64,000 bases of DNA. It comes from Massariosphaeria phaeospora (lineage: Eukaryota; Ascomycota; Dothideomycetes; Pleosporales). The stretch spans positions 248,001-312,000 of the forward strand of contig JAADJZ010000024.1 of NCBI GenBank assembly GCA_011032825.1, given 5' to 3'. Positions 10,483 through 21,477 of the stretch are shown here, one piece after another. Every line of letters begins with the position of its first letter. The first letter of the stretch is position 1. A model generated the notes under the pieces. That model was not told the origin of the DNA. It was given only the letters and a program-made list of their open reading frames with translations, and did not search any database. The translations under genes and the position numbers were made by a program.

Positions 10483-11943
10483 CTATACCTTGGGCCTCAA
10501 TGATTTTCTGTCGACTTTCAATACTTTCAATTCTTTCAAACATTTTGGCGAATGAGAGCAGGGGCCATCCCGATCAGAGAAGCAAGAATTTCTGGTCACG
10601 TTCATACGGCCGTCCTCCGCAGTGATATGGCGGGGATTGAGACAGGTCCAATTGCCACACAGGTGGCTCGCATGCCATGCATGACTGATAATCCCCTGCA
10701 TATGCTCGTTCGTTAAGAGTCCTTTCAGAAGCATTGCAATGAAGCAGATGTTGATGGTCAGCCTCTCGATTTGGTCATTGTGACGAAATCCGATATTTAT
10801 CCCGAGGGTCCCCCCTCTCTTGGATATTCGAGGTCCTGTGTATAGCCAACAATTGGCCCTATTCTTTTCGGCATGAATATGCCAGTGGTATTCCCTTAAG
10901 ACCTTTTCGAGGATGTGTTTTTGCTCCAACCAATATCTACGATAGAAGAGGCGCTTTCGCTCCTCGACTAAAGTCTTTCGGTCACAGGCCGGTTCATCTT
11001 CAAAACCAGTGGGTTTCTTGGCTAGGCTGGCGTTAGGACTAATGGTATGGATGTCAACTTGGTTTTCTTGGGCTGTTTTGCTTTGGATATGGCTAAGATA
11101 AAGCCGATTAGGAGGCGGAGAAAGAGACTGGGAAGCAGTCGGGGTTTCTGGAAGGTCGCTGGATGTGGATCCTTGGGATAGTGTGAGCTCCGGGACATTG
11201 TCGCCATCCTTCTCTTCTTTGATGGACACGGTGAAAGGCTGCCGAGACCGGATCTCCTCGTAGATGCATATGCATTCTCCGTCGTCTTCGTTATGTTCAT
11301 TGAGTTCGTTATCTCCGTCATCTTCATTATCTTCATTATCTTCATGGTCTTCATGGTCTTCGTTGTCACTTTCCTTCCGATCGTCTTTTTCACTATCAAC
11401 TTCAAGGCTTGAATGATCCCCAGGTGACCGGTCGAAGACTTGGAGCGCAGGATCAGGTAAGTGAGACACAGTGGATGGGCTGGGGCTAGGAGAAGGTTCT
11501 GGTGTCGTTAATCCCAGGTTCCTGATCGAGGGTTTAATACGTCGAACCTCTTCCTTGTCTTGGGGCGTATCATCGCTCACGAATCCTTGCTCGCTGTGTA
11601 CCTCATCAAGTACCTCGCTGTGAATCCCGTGTTCGTCCTGAGCCTTCTCTTCATCGTGAACCGCATTCTCGTCTTCTACCCGATCCTCATCTTCATCGTC
11701 CGAAATCAAGATAGGTTCTACGTTATCTTCAACTCTAATGACAGTTCCTGTAGTCCATACTACAAAGGAAAGCGGATCTTGTTCCGATCCCGTCCCTCTA
11801 GGCTTATCATCTTCGACATCGTCGATGACGATTATCGGATTGTTCTTCGGTCTTTTGAACTCTCTACCCTTAGAGCCTGTGCTCGGCTTCCGTTTCCGAG
11901 CGTCGTCCGGTGTGAGGAGCCGGTCCTCGGGCGCCGCAGACAT
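10483..11943 (-). CDS. His-Me finger (HNH-like) zinc-binding protein
   Basis: A single exon of 486 residues. The N-terminus is basic and nuclear-signal-like (KRKPSTGSKGREFKRPK). Residues about 80-230 are extremely acidic, with Glu/Asp/Asn/His runs from near-repeat codons (around 11270-11400). The C-terminus, about residues 360-475, matches the zinc-binding loop family of His-Me finger homing endonucleases (Pfam zf-His_Me_endon, I-PpoI type): CWLYTG, then SHLCGNWTCLNPRHI, then a final Cys/His cluster CSHSPKC. In I-PpoI this fold binds two zinc ions and cuts DNA in the minor groove. Fungal nuclear genomes carry many such domains with unknown roles. Catalysis is not shown here, and the acidic fusion suggests a regulated or chromatin-associated protein. 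No intron is needed. Confidence 0.8.
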   Translation of the reverse strand: MSAAPEDRLLTPDDARKRKPSTGSKGREFKRPKNNPIIVIDDVEDDKPRGTGSEQDPLSFVVWTTGTVIRVEDNVEPILISDDEDEDRVEDENAVHDEEKAQDEHGIHSEVLDEVHSEQGFVSDDTPQDKEEVRRIKPSIRNLGLTTPEPSPSPSPSTVSHLPDPALQVFDRSPGDHSSLEVDSEKDDRKESDNEDHEDHEDNEDNEDDGDNELNEHNEDDGECICIYEEIRSRQPFTVSIKEEKDGDNVPELTLSQGSTSSDLPETPTASQSLSPPPNRLYLSHIQSKTAQENQVDIHTISPNASLAKKPTGFEDEPACDRKTLVEERKRLFYRRYWLEQKHILEKVLREYHWHIHAEKNRANCWLYTGPRISKRGGTLGINIGFRHNDQIERLTINICFIAMLLKGLLTNEHMQGIISHAWHASHLCGNWTCLNPRHITAEDGRMNVTRNSCFSDRDGPCSHSPKCLKELKVLKVDRKSLRPKV

Positions 11944-12349
11944 GACGTGAAGTATGTGTCCCCGTGGGTTATCTCACTGTGATGGAGATTGGAGTAGCGA
12001 AGGGTAGTAGGGCCTGTAAATTCGAGATATCCTGAGATGTAGCCTTGAGGGTCCTAAATGGCATGCGTTAACAGTGGCCAAGTGAGTGATATATCACAAA
12101 GGTGATCCATAAATCTGGGACGAAACGTCTGTGGGTGAGTATTACTCTTGAGGACGTCTGCTTCAATGTCTTACGTCTCGTTAAACGATCTGACGCTTTC
12201 CTTGAGTATATATCTCAAGCCCGACGAATCGAGCATAAGATGAGGTGTAAAACTCTGTCATCATCTCGAGGAGGGTTAGTCAAAGCTGAGAGTGAGTAGT
12301 AACAAAACCCAACGCCGTGTCTATACCCGGAGAAGAGAGGTAATAGCAG
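11944..12349. other. intergenic, promoter side of the His-Me gene
   Basis: Upstream of the minus-strand His-Me finger gene. An open stretch on the plus strand at 12102-12299 ends just before the decayed reading frame that follows and might be its N-terminal part, but no similarity is recognisable. No other feature was seen. Confidence 0.4.
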
Positions 12350-12931
12350 GTTTCCTGTAAACAAGTATTTAGAAGGCTTAAAAGTAAAGTTGATACTGAG
12401 GAGCTGGGGTCTGCTCTATCGGAGCTGAAGGTAAGGTTCTCTGATGCGAGTCGCCCCAAAAGCGCCTCACGTGAAGACTGTACATCCATCCATTGATGGA
12501 GTACGAGAACACTGTTCAGAGACTTGAAGAACGAAAAACACCATAAGCTCTCACTATACCGCTTCGAAGTGGTGAGAGAGGTTGTCATGTATGGTCGGCC
12601 ATGCATATTCGAAGATGATCGAGAGCTGGAAGCTGCATATACTTGAGATGACTTAAGTTTGAAGAGATGCATGGAAATGGGACAAAACTTGAAGAGACGT
12701 GTGAGCATGATTTGACCGGAAACCGAACAGCTCTCATATCTATAGAGCTGACACAAATAAGGCCAAGCCCAGGGAGACATAGAAAAATCAGACAGACGGA
12801 ATAATGAAAGAAGGAAGTTGTTGAGGAGGGCAATAGCCGACTTGAAAAAGGAGAAAACACGTGATAACAAAGACAAACCTGAATAGATGTCTGGCGACAA
12901 AGATCGAAGATGTTAGAACAAGGTCCCTCCA
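12350..12931 (+). pseudogene. decayed protein gene, helix-rich, unknown
   Basis: One plus-strand frame reads as protein-like text between stop codons: KVDTEELGSALSELKVRF, then FRDLKNEKHHKLSLYRFEVV, then MYGRPCIFEDDRELEAAYT, then LKRCMEMGQNLKRRVSM, then a Lys/Arg/Glu-rich tail. At least six in-frame TGA, TAG or TAA codons break it. Several sit where CGA, CAG or CAA would fit, as C-to-T mutation (RIP or plain decay) would produce. The charged heptad-like text looks like an alpha-helical domain of a fungal N-terminal or signalling protein, but I cannot name the family. The minus strand is open here only as the antisense of this frame. No restored sequence is offered. Confidence 0.5.
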
Positions 12932-14540
12932 CATTGTGACAACTATGCACAAAACGTCTGGCGAGATCCCGAGAACAGTCCGCAGCAGCCGTAACGACAT
13001 CGCCTCGTACTCTATCCCAGTGGTCGTTTCGCTCCTCGTTGATCAATCGGTGCCGCCATCTCCCGGAGCGACATGGCCTTCGAGTAAATCGAGTCTGAGG
13101 ATGGCAATTCGTGACCCTCCATTTCCATTCCCCACACCTCTCGATGCACCACCCCAATAACAGGCAATAAAGAATGTCTCTCCCGGTGATTTGCCCCAGC
13201 TAGCAGCGCAGCCTCGCCTTCTTTTGAAAATCCAACAAGATGCCCTACGCCCAGCGGGACTAGCCTGAGTAAGTAGTGCACGGCGCAGTGTCAAACCCGA
13301 GCCAGTAAATCTCCGTAAACTCGGACCCTCTAGCATATTATTAACAGACATTATTGGGAAGCACAAACGGTCTGCGCAGGATCGTATCTATAAGCACACG
13401 CATCTGGACATTATTAGGAGCAATGTGAGGCGCAGTGGGACCAAGTAGGGTAGCGCGCCACGGCTGCACCACAACCGTGCCACAGGCTGTGGCCCTATTT
13501 TGCTGCTCGGAAGCTGTTGGTATTGGGGGACAGCAGCGGTGCAAACCGCTCTCGCGGTAATGGCGCATGGCCGTTGCGGCGATGATCGGCTACAGTGTAA
13601 TTATAGCATGCGCGAGTCTCCGGTAGGTAGGCAGGGAGGAAGAACGGTCGTCAAGGGGGAGCACCTGGTTGACGGTATCGTGTTGATTGCGGTGCGGCGT
13701 AGATGTATGTAGTTGGGACTCTGCCACTGGTTGACAACTAGGACATGTCAACGTCATCACAAGCACAGTGGACAGAGTGGAGAGAGCCAACAGACCGAGT
13801 AGTCCATCGTTGAAGTCGAACATCGCGAGAGTCCCGTATCCCGTAGGCCAGTCCAATCTCTCTCCGAGCCCGAGACAGCTCCTCCGCACGCCATTCCATC
13901 GCTCAACAGCCTCTTGTAGCCTTCTGCCCTCTGCCCTCCAGTTGTGGTCCGTAGCGCTGTTTCAAGCATGTCCGTTTCATCAGGCGGACAGACAACCGGG
14001 CGGGCGCAGCCACCCGTTGATCACCGCCGCCGTCCGCCGTCTTGGTGTCACTAATTACTGGCAGTTAGCGTCTGGGTTGGGCCTTGGCATTGGCCGCGTG
14101 CTTCGCCCCCGCGCCTCAAGTCTGACAGCGCCTCTGAAACTCTGACAATTCCACCCAACAGGGACCACGCCGCTGTGAATGGGCGGCTGAACTGCTCCCT
14201 CACATCTTGTGCCATGCGTAAACTGCCAGCCCCGCGGGAGCGTCAATGCAGCACCTGGCCACGCATCCGCCCCCATTCCAGGCCTCGGGTAGCCGTCGCT
14301 CCAGGTAAAAGACCCGTGTGAAAAAGCCAGGTAAGACGGCGTAGCACAACAGCTCTTTAATATCTATTTAATCTACCCCCGATTCTAGATGACAGATCCC
14401 CCAAACACAACTCAACGCCCAAGCAAACACCCCTGACCAGCCGATCCCCCGCTCATCAAATCCTCCAATCGGACTAGCCCTGTGCTTGCTGCTTACCTTG
14501 TAGTCCCAAATTGTATACCTTGAACCCCGTCGTCCCGCGC
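12932..14540. other. long intergenic region
   Basis: No gene could be supported between the decayed frame and the lactonase promoter. Open frames on both strands overlap each other and lack domains. The stretch from about 14300 on is pyrimidine-rich, as expected ahead of a well-expressed fungal gene. Confidence 0.45.
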
Positions 14541-14544
14541 CATC

Positions 14545-14554
14545 TTATATATAC
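14545..14554 (+). promoter_or_regulatory. TATA-like box upstream of lactonase gene
   Basis: TTATATATAC lies about 330 bases before the start codon at 14884 and is followed by a long pyrimidine-rich leader. The position suits a core promoter with a roughly 300-base 5' leader. This is inferred from the sequence alone. Confidence 0.4.
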
Positions 14555-14883
14555 CCTTACTCCTCGGCGCCCGTCTTCCCCATCATTACATTCACATTTA
14601 GCGGTTTTTACCTGGTTTCTTTCTTCACCAAGCGTGGCATTCACTCATTTTCCCGACCAACCACCTCGATCTTGCTGCACAATACCGACTACCAGTCCAA
14701 TCACCAACGACCAACCTGCGCTTTATTCGGTAGAAAGAGCATCGTAGTGAACAAAGGCATTGTGAGGTCACATCGTCGGCTGCTCGTGCTGGTTTATATT
14801 GCGGCTACCGCCTTCGCTTCTTGCTTTATATTTCTACAACACACTCGCCTTTCTTCTATTCTGCTACCATACTAGCATCTGCA

Positions 14884-16101
14884 ATGGCTTTCTCCAAATT
14901 CCTCCTCTCCGCCCTCGCGGGCTCAGCTTCCGCCGCCAAACTCTACGTGGCCACCTACAACAACGGTACGACAGAACCGGCTCTCGGAGGCGTTACAACG
15001 CTCGAATTCACACCCGGTCTCGCTGAGGGCGCTGGCTCCCTCAAGACCCTCGGCACCAACCAGGAGTGCGGTAGCGCGCCTACATGGCTCGACACCTCTC
15101 TCGGAGCCGGCAAGGTGGTCTGCGTGGACGAGGGTTTCGCAACACCTAATGCTTCCTTCAACATCCTAGGCGCTGTCCCCGAGGGCCTCAAGGCTCAGAA
15201 GAAGCAAGACACGATCCAAGGCCCCGTGCACACCAAGTTCTACAACAACAACACGGTCGTTGCGCTCGCCCACTTCGCCGCTCCCGGCGTCATCCAGACC
15301 TTCAAACTGGCCGGCAACGGCTCCTACAGCCCGCTCGAAAACTTCACCTTCCCCGATACCAAACCCGGCCCCCAGCCCGAGCAGCTCACCTCGCACGTCC
15401 ACCAAGCAGTCCAGGACCCCACGGGCAAGTACCTTGTGTTCCCGGACCTCGGCGCTGACCTCGTCCGCGTGTACTGCATCTGCCCGCAAACCGGCAAGCT
15501 CACCGTCCACAAGTCGCTCGAGTCGACGCCCGGCTACGGGCCCCGCCACGTCGTCTTCTGGTCGCCCGGCCACCAGAACACCAACAGCACCACCACGTAT
15601 ATGTTCGTGATCCACGAGCTGTCGAACAAGATCGTGTCGTACCGCGTCGGCTACCTCGAGGCCGGCGGCCTGACCTTCGAGCCAGTCCACGAAGTCACCA
15701 CGTACGGCGACCGCGACATACCCGCGGGCGCCAAAGCCGCCGAGATCGCCGTCACGCCCGACAACGCCTTCATCATCGCGTCCAACCGCAACGCCACCAT
15801 CGACCAGGTCGCCAACCCGAACCCCACGAACGAGACCAAGATCGACTCGGACACGCTGGCCACGTACAAGCCCTCGCCCGACGGCAAGCTCTCCTTCGTC
15901 CAGCTCAAGCTGTCCGGTGGCAAGTTCCCGCGCCACTTCAGCCTCAACAAGGACGGCTCGCTCATTGCTGTCGCTAACCAGCTCGACATGGCTGTTGACA
16001 TCTACGCGCGCGACCTCGCGACTGGCATGATTGGCGACAAGGTCGCCGGCGCTTTTGGTCTGCCGGGCCCGGTCACCAATGTCGTCTGGGGCGAGGAGTA
16101 G
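14884..16101 (+). CDS. secreted lactonase-type seven-bladed beta-propeller
   Basis: A single exon of 405 residues. A signal peptide (MAFSKFLLSALAGSASA) is followed directly by KLYVATYNNG, the first strand of the 6-phosphogluconolactonase / carboxy-cis,cis-muconate cyclase propeller family. Family marks include HVHQAVQDPTGKYLVFPDLG, YGPRHVVFWSPG, AAEIAVTPDNAFIIASNRN and FPRHFSLNKDGSLIAVANQ, which recur as blades. Secreted fungal members are usually annotated as lactonases or muconate-cycloisomerase-like; their substrates are mostly unknown. Several N-glycosylation sequons (NGT, NAS, NGS, NFT, NST, NAT, NET) agree with secretion. The upstream in-frame ATG at 14821 would hide the signal peptide, so the start at 14884 is preferred. 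Confidence 0.85.
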   Translation: MAFSKFLLSALAGSASAAKLYVATYNNGTTEPALGGVTTLEFTPGLAEGAGSLKTLGTNQECGSAPTWLDTSLGAGKVVCVDEGFATPNASFNILGAVPEGLKAQKKQDTIQGPVHTKFYNNNTVVALAHFAAPGVIQTFKLAGNGSYSPLENFTFPDTKPGPQPEQLTSHVHQAVQDPTGKYLVFPDLGADLVRVYCICPQTGKLTVHKSLESTPGYGPRHVVFWSPGHQNTNSTTTYMFVIHELSNKIVSYRVGYLEAGGLTFEPVHEVTTYGDRDIPAGAKAAEIAVTPDNAFIIASNRNATIDQVANPNPTNETKIDSDTLATYKPSPDGKLSFVQLKLSGGKFPRHFSLNKDGSLIAVANQLDMAVDIYARDLATGMIGDKVAGAFGLPGPVTNVVWGEE

Positions 16102-16526
16102 AGTAGAGTGTGCTGTAGATCTCTTCGCGAGGGAAAGGTTAACGGAGAATCTTTTGTTAATGCTGTGCGGAGATACCCAAACCCCCGAATCCTCTTTCAA
16201 TCCAAAGCATTAGACTATGTGCGCGTGCATGCATTAGTAGCAGGGACAAGTGTGGCCTGCGGAGCGTAATGGCATCCTGTTTAATTCCCGCCTGTTTGCA
16301 CTTTTCTGGTTTAGCATTATAAACAGATTCTTCATCTAGCGTTCTCTTCATCAATCAATGTAGTCGTCAATTGTAGTTCAAAATACGCACCGTGTCCCAT
16401 TTGCTAGATTTACCGTGACAATCCAACCGCCCTTGCCAAAACTCCACGCTTGTATGTGTATGGCCTTTGGTAGCGTGAGGTATTCAATGACGAGCCAGAC
16501 AGACAGACAGACGAACAAATAAATTC
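16102..16526. other. convergent intergenic spacer
   Basis: 3' flanks of the lactonase gene (+) and the HAD hydrolase gene (-). A short (ACAG)n run lies at about 16498-16512. No gene was seen. Confidence 0.5.
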
Positions 16527-17825
16527 CTATGGGTTTGCACTCCACTTCTCCTGTGCGACGGCCCAACTGACCGCATCCCACACATCGCCAACTATCTTCC
16601 GCGGCACATGTGCCGGTGTCGTGCCCTCCACATACACGCCCGTCTGCACCAGTATGCTCGCCCAGTCGGTACCGTGCGGGCTCCGATAGCTGTTCCCGCC
16701 GAGGATGTCGCTCTCCGGGTTATCGCCCACCATGTACACTCTCTTCAAAGGAGCGAGCGCGCCCTCTTGCCGCTGTCCCAGTATCTCCCTCCGATGCGCA
16801 ATCAAGCGCTTCTCGGCGAACTCGTATGTGGGCTGGTGCGGCTTGCCCATGACGATTTTCTGCAGCTCCACGTTTTGTTTCGCGCCGCCCGTCAGCGCGG
16901 TCCAGACGCCCTCGAGGGCGGCGCGGAAGCCGCCTTGGCCGAGGCGCGGCAGGTGGTACTTTGCGGCCCACAGCAGGTCGGGGTTCGAGAAGTAGAGCGG
17001 GGGCTGGCCGTCTTGTTGGTAGCCGTTGTTGGGCAGCGAGGGGTCTCCGTTTTTGGGCGACAGGGTGCCGAGGATGCCGTTGCGCGAGAGGAGCACGTCT
17101 TTGATGATTTGCGTGTCGAGGCCCCAGTCGCGCGGGTCGTTGAAGACGAGCACGGCGTCGATTTTGAGCGATGTAGAGGGAGAGGCGGGGTCGATGGGCG
17201 CGGGTAGCGGGCGCGAGAAGGCCACGTAGTTCTGCAGCAGGTGGTTCGAGAAAGGCCAGACGGTGGGATAGGCGGTGAGGATGTCGCCGGGTGTAACGAC
17301 GGTCGTGTATCCGTATCGCTCTGCCACGACGCGGCATTTGTCTGCGTCGCCGCCTACCACCATGACCGTCTTGTGCTTGAACTCGTCCATGTCGGCGAAG
17401 GGGGTGTGGCTCTGCACGAACATGCTCGTCGCGATCGGCACGTCGAGCTTCGCGCTGAGTTCCTCGACGCGTTCCGACTCGTGCTTGCCGCCGCCATTGG
17501 TGAGGAAGACGAAGGGGATGCGCTGCGACTGGAGGTACGAGAGGGCTTTGTGGGCGCGCGGCAACGGGTCGGAGCTGCGCACCAGCACGCCGTCGATGCT
17601 GCAGGCTATTAGATGCGGTATTGAGGCTGGAGTGGTCTGCTTGCCTTACTCGAAGGCGAAGGCAAACTCCGGGACACGAGCGCGGGGGGAGGCGTCAATC
17701 TGGAGAAGCCGACGCGTCTGTGGTTGGCCCCGGATCCGTGGTTGCAGCGATTGATAGCGAGAGCAGGAGGCGGACAGACAACAGGCCAGCCTGGGGACAC
17801 GGCGGGTGGATGCGAGTGCAGCCAT
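16527..17825 (-). CDS. HAD-family hydrolase, CECR5/HDHD5 type, mitochondrial
   Basis: Two exons (17825-17650, 17598-16527) separated by a 51-base GTAAGG..CAG intron give 415 residues. The intron splits the catalytic motif: joined it reads FAFDIDGVLVRS, the HAD motif I with both aspartates. Later motifs are FVFLTNGGG (motif II Thr/Asn region), the CECR5 signature stretch FNDPRDWGLD and PLYFSNPDLLWAAKY, and motif IV GDNPESDILGGN. The arginine-rich, acid-poor first 50 residues look like a mitochondrial targeting sequence. The subfamily (human HDHD5, yeast YKR070W) is a mitochondrial HAD phosphatase-like group whose substrate is unsettled. It is divergent from the regulator gene at 18152 across a 326-base gap. 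Confidence 0.88.
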
Positions 17826-18151
17826 CGCGTGGTCGTGTTGTGTTGGATTTGAAGTCGGAGTCCCCCGCCGTGTGAGTGGCTGCCCCAGATCTGATCACCC
17901 CTCACACGTGCACGTGCATCTCCCTAGGTATGCCGGCCAACCCCCAGTCACAGTTTTCGGTACACCATTCTGGCTTGGCTTGGCTTGTCTTGAGGCCAGC
18001 CTTACTCACCTCTCTCTCTTCCTCCACCGCCCACTTTCGCAAGCTCATTGCGACGAGCCTCATTTGTTCACAGCGGGAGCTGAGTGCATGGGCATCCTCA
18101 GAGCAGTACTGCAACATCTCAAATACAGCCCTGTCTCATACAGCTGTCGAC
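17826..18151. promoter_or_regulatory. shared divergent promoter region
   Basis: The 326 bases between the start of the HAD hydrolase (-) and the start of the Zn2Cys6 regulator (+). It must hold both core promoters. The regulator frame is open back to 17876, so a longer N-terminus is possible, but the ATG at 18152 sits just before conserved-looking regulator sequence. No specific site was recognised. Confidence 0.4.
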
Positions 18152-20654
18152 ATGTCAGAGACGAGTCCATCTGATACCAGTCCCGGCGCTTTCAGTCTGC
18201 AGCCTGCGTCGCTGGAGCTCCTGTCGCGACCCCCTATCAAACGAGCCAGACCGCAGCTCAGCTGTACACAGTGTCGACAAGGCAAGCTCAAGTGCAACCG
18301 CGAACACCCAGTTTGCGACCAATGTGCCAAGCGCTCGCGACATGAGGATTGCCAATATATGCCTCCGCCTGCGCGGAACAAGCAGGCTCAGAACATGCGG
18401 AGTCGGATCCGGAACCTCGAAAGCTTAGTTGTGAACTTAATCACACAAAAGTCACAGGAGCAGGATGCTATTGATGCTACTGAGCCTGCCGAACCTCAAG
18501 CGCCATTGAAGAACGTTACTGCCGGTCAAGATGTAGAGAAGGAGCCAATCGCGGAAACGTTTGGGCAACTCCGCATCACCAATGCCGGCAGCCAGACGAG
18601 TTATGTTGGGGCTGGTCACTGTAAGTTCGGTTGCCTTTTGTCCCGCATGATTTATTCATATAATTCTCAGGGTCTTCTATTTTGAAAGAGATCGAAGAAG
18701 TCAAAGACAGTCTGGAGACTGAAGAGGGGGTTAGTGAGCTACAAGAGGAAGAATGGAACCACGCCGATGCCCGGTCAACTGTTACATTCGGTATGCCCAG
18801 GCCGATCACCAAAGCACAACTGATCCAAGCAATGCCACCTAAGGAAGTAGTGGACCGGCTTCTCCCCCTTTGGTTCAACAGTGCAGATCCCTTAGTATTC
18901 ATCGTACATCGCCCGACGTTCCAGGAAGAATACAAACAGTTCTGGAAAGATTCATCTGCGACTCCAGTCATGTGGATAGCGCTTCTGTATTCCGTAATGG
19001 CTTTAGCGATTATTCTCGGCCCACGCAGTCCGGAGATAAACATGCAGGTAGCAGCGAGTGACTACCCGGCTGGATCCCCGCATGCCACAGCCGATTACTC
19101 TCAGAGTTTGACGGAGAAATTTCAGCAATTGGCCTCCTCGGCTCTAGTTCTAGGAGACGTAGCCAAAAGCCAGCCCTATACTCTTGAGACGCTCATGATC
19201 TACGGTGAATGTGAGTTTTTGAGAAGGGACGATCATCAATCGAAGGTGTGGTTGATGAACGGTGTGGCGCTGCGAGTGGCCTTGAGAATGGGATATCATC
19301 GTGATCCAAGTAACTTCACCAGCATCTCGCCATTCCATGGGGAGATGAGGCGGCGCGTTTGGCACATCTTGAACATGCTGGACACTCTCATCTCCTTCGC
19401 CATCGGCCTGCCCACACTGATTCGACGTGTCGAAAGCGATGTTAGAGCTCCCCGAAATCTCTACGACTCTGATATTTACCTCAACATGTCGGAGACGCCA
19501 AAGGATCGCCCTGATAGCGAAATGACACCAGCACTATATACGATTGCTAAGTCTAGGGTTTGCGCAGTCTTCGCAGAGGCAGCAGAACTATCACAGAAAG
19601 TTACATTACCTCAACATTCGACTATCATGACTCTAGATGCTCGACTCGAAGAGGCACATAATCTGATTCCGGAGGGCTTGCGCGTTCGATCGATGGAAGA
19701 CAGTGTAATCGAGACCCCCGTCTTGATCATGAGTCGACTCAATATTGAACTACTCTATCAGAAGACCCGAGTTGTGATACATCGCAACTATCTTACTGCT
19801 GGCCAATCAAATTCACGGTTCGCAGATTCCCGAAAGATCTGTGTAGAGGCGGCCCTTCAAATTCTGCATCACCAGAAAAGCATCAGCTATGCATGCCAGC
19901 CTGGGGGGCAACTCAGCAAAGTCTGGTGGTACATGTCATCTTTACAGGTGAGTTAAATCGACATTTAGTCACTTATGCTTCGGAACAAAGTCTAATGGCT
20001 TTATAGACGTATGATTTCCTGCTAGCAGCCATGGTTATTTGCCTTGAGTTGAACCACCTCCGCACTGTAGGAGATAATTTACCGAGGCAAGCCGATCTGC
20101 TTAGCATATTGGAAGAAATTCACCTCATATGGTCAACTTCGTCGAACAGATACCGGGAGTCTGTCAGAGGCGCGGCAATGCTCCAAACAATGCTGAAGAA
20201 ATGCTCTGTCTCTTCTCCTTCGGAAGTAAATTCCAGAGACTCTTTGCCCAGTTTTTCTGGGAACAGTACGTTGTCATTGCTTGTCCGGCCCCCTCGAGTC
20301 ACTGCTGAGCTATACGCAGACAACGACAAAATTCACACCGGAACAACTCCTGAGTTGACATTCGAGGAAGTGTCACCGCAGATTTATGGCGCGCCTGGCA
20401 ATGTGCCCCTCCTCGAAGTTCCGGATATTCGTTCCGAGATTGACTGGCCACTTTGGGACTCTACTATACAAGGTCAAAGCCATATGCTTCCCCAGCAAGA
20501 TTGGGCTATGAACAACGCGACGATGGAATCGTGGATCGGCCCGACGGCAGAGTTTGACAGCATGCTTGCGAACAACTTCCACGATTTCAACGATCCTATG
20601 AACATTCCCCCCGCACCCACCTTCTTTACGCCTAACAACTACATGGACTGGTGA
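18152..20654 (+). CDS. Zn2Cys6 transcription factor, fungal_trans domain
   Basis: Three exons (18152-18620, 18671-19947, 20007-20654) give 797 residues; both introns have GT..AG ends. The binuclear zinc cluster is near residues 38-68 (CTQCRQGKLKCN then CDQCAKRSRHEDCQY), with Cys spacing C-2-C-6-C-6-C-2-C-8-C. A short basic/coiled-coil linker (MRSRIRNLESLVVNLI) suited to dimerisation follows. The middle homology region (Pfam fungal_trans) is recognisable from WFNSADPLVFIVHRPTF through GMPRP, YGECEFLRRDD, ALRMGYHRDPS and MRRRVWH. These proteins bind CGG-type half sites and control metabolic or secondary-metabolite genes. The target is unknown; no biosynthetic cluster is adjacent. Confidence 0.9.
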
Positions 20655-21477
20655 CAAAGCCAATGGTAAATCGTCTTTCCAGGTTCCCGGTTCGAAATTT
20701 CGAGCCTATTCTGCTGGGCACTCAAGAAAGAAACACAGTTAAGAAAGACAAAGTGGACACTATCGTCATAGGCGGTATCGAGTCACACCTAAAGCATCAT
20801 CTCTTTAACTTCAGACTGCTTTCACCGGAACCCACTAAACCGCGACTTATCGACTGACCTCGGGGATCACCCATCCCGTACGGAGTGCCACTAGTCACTG
20901 GCCAAGAACACTTATGACAAGGCTCGGCGATGCACCAATATGTCGAACCGTACAAGATTCGCCCTAAAAGGCTTTGTTACGGGATATGCAGATCTGCTCC
21001 ATGCGTCAAATGAACAGGGGATATCTACTCTACTATGGGACTTCCTATAGGATTCGTATTCAGTAAGATTCAAAGAGCCGGCATGTGTAAAGAGTTTATT
21101 CTATACCTCTCATGGCTTACAGACCCTGTCCGATTACATGAAGAAGCTATCTGGTTCCAAGGTCTACTTCTTCGATACTACATCACAGCAGTGTTGTTGA
21201 GCTTGCATAGGTTATGCTGCACGACCTCCTAGGATACGCCGCGCTCGCACCCGAAATATTTCCTAGAAAGCTGTCTCGTCCCTCTAGAACAACGTGGGAA
21301 CCCTGTGATAGCTGCACAGACCAGAAAAGCTATCGATTTGCGCCTACGATGCGGGCAAGCCGGTATCCGTAGCCACGCGACTACCCTAAATAGCACTAAC
21401 GATCAGCCGCGTGCAGGAAAAGCATCCATTCATTATACGATAAGATTTTCATCGGGCTCAACGTTGTTCATCTGCTA
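20655..21477. other. intergenic region
   Basis: 3' flank of the regulator gene followed by spacer. No gene, tRNA or repeat could be supported. Short open frames at 20651-20857 and 21035-21232 have no recognisable content. Confidence 0.45.

Noticed and set aside
12280..12900. 206-codon minus-strand open frame with Ser/Leu-rich text
   Set aside because: It is the antisense of the decayed plus-strand frame, which reads much more like protein.
15166..16200. 344-codon minus-strand frame
   Set aside because: Antisense of the lactonase gene; Val/Gly/Asp-rich shadow caused by its GC-rich third positions.
20690..20712. GGTTCGAAATTTCGAGCC resembling a tRNA B box
   Set aside because: No acceptor or anticodon arms could be paired around it.
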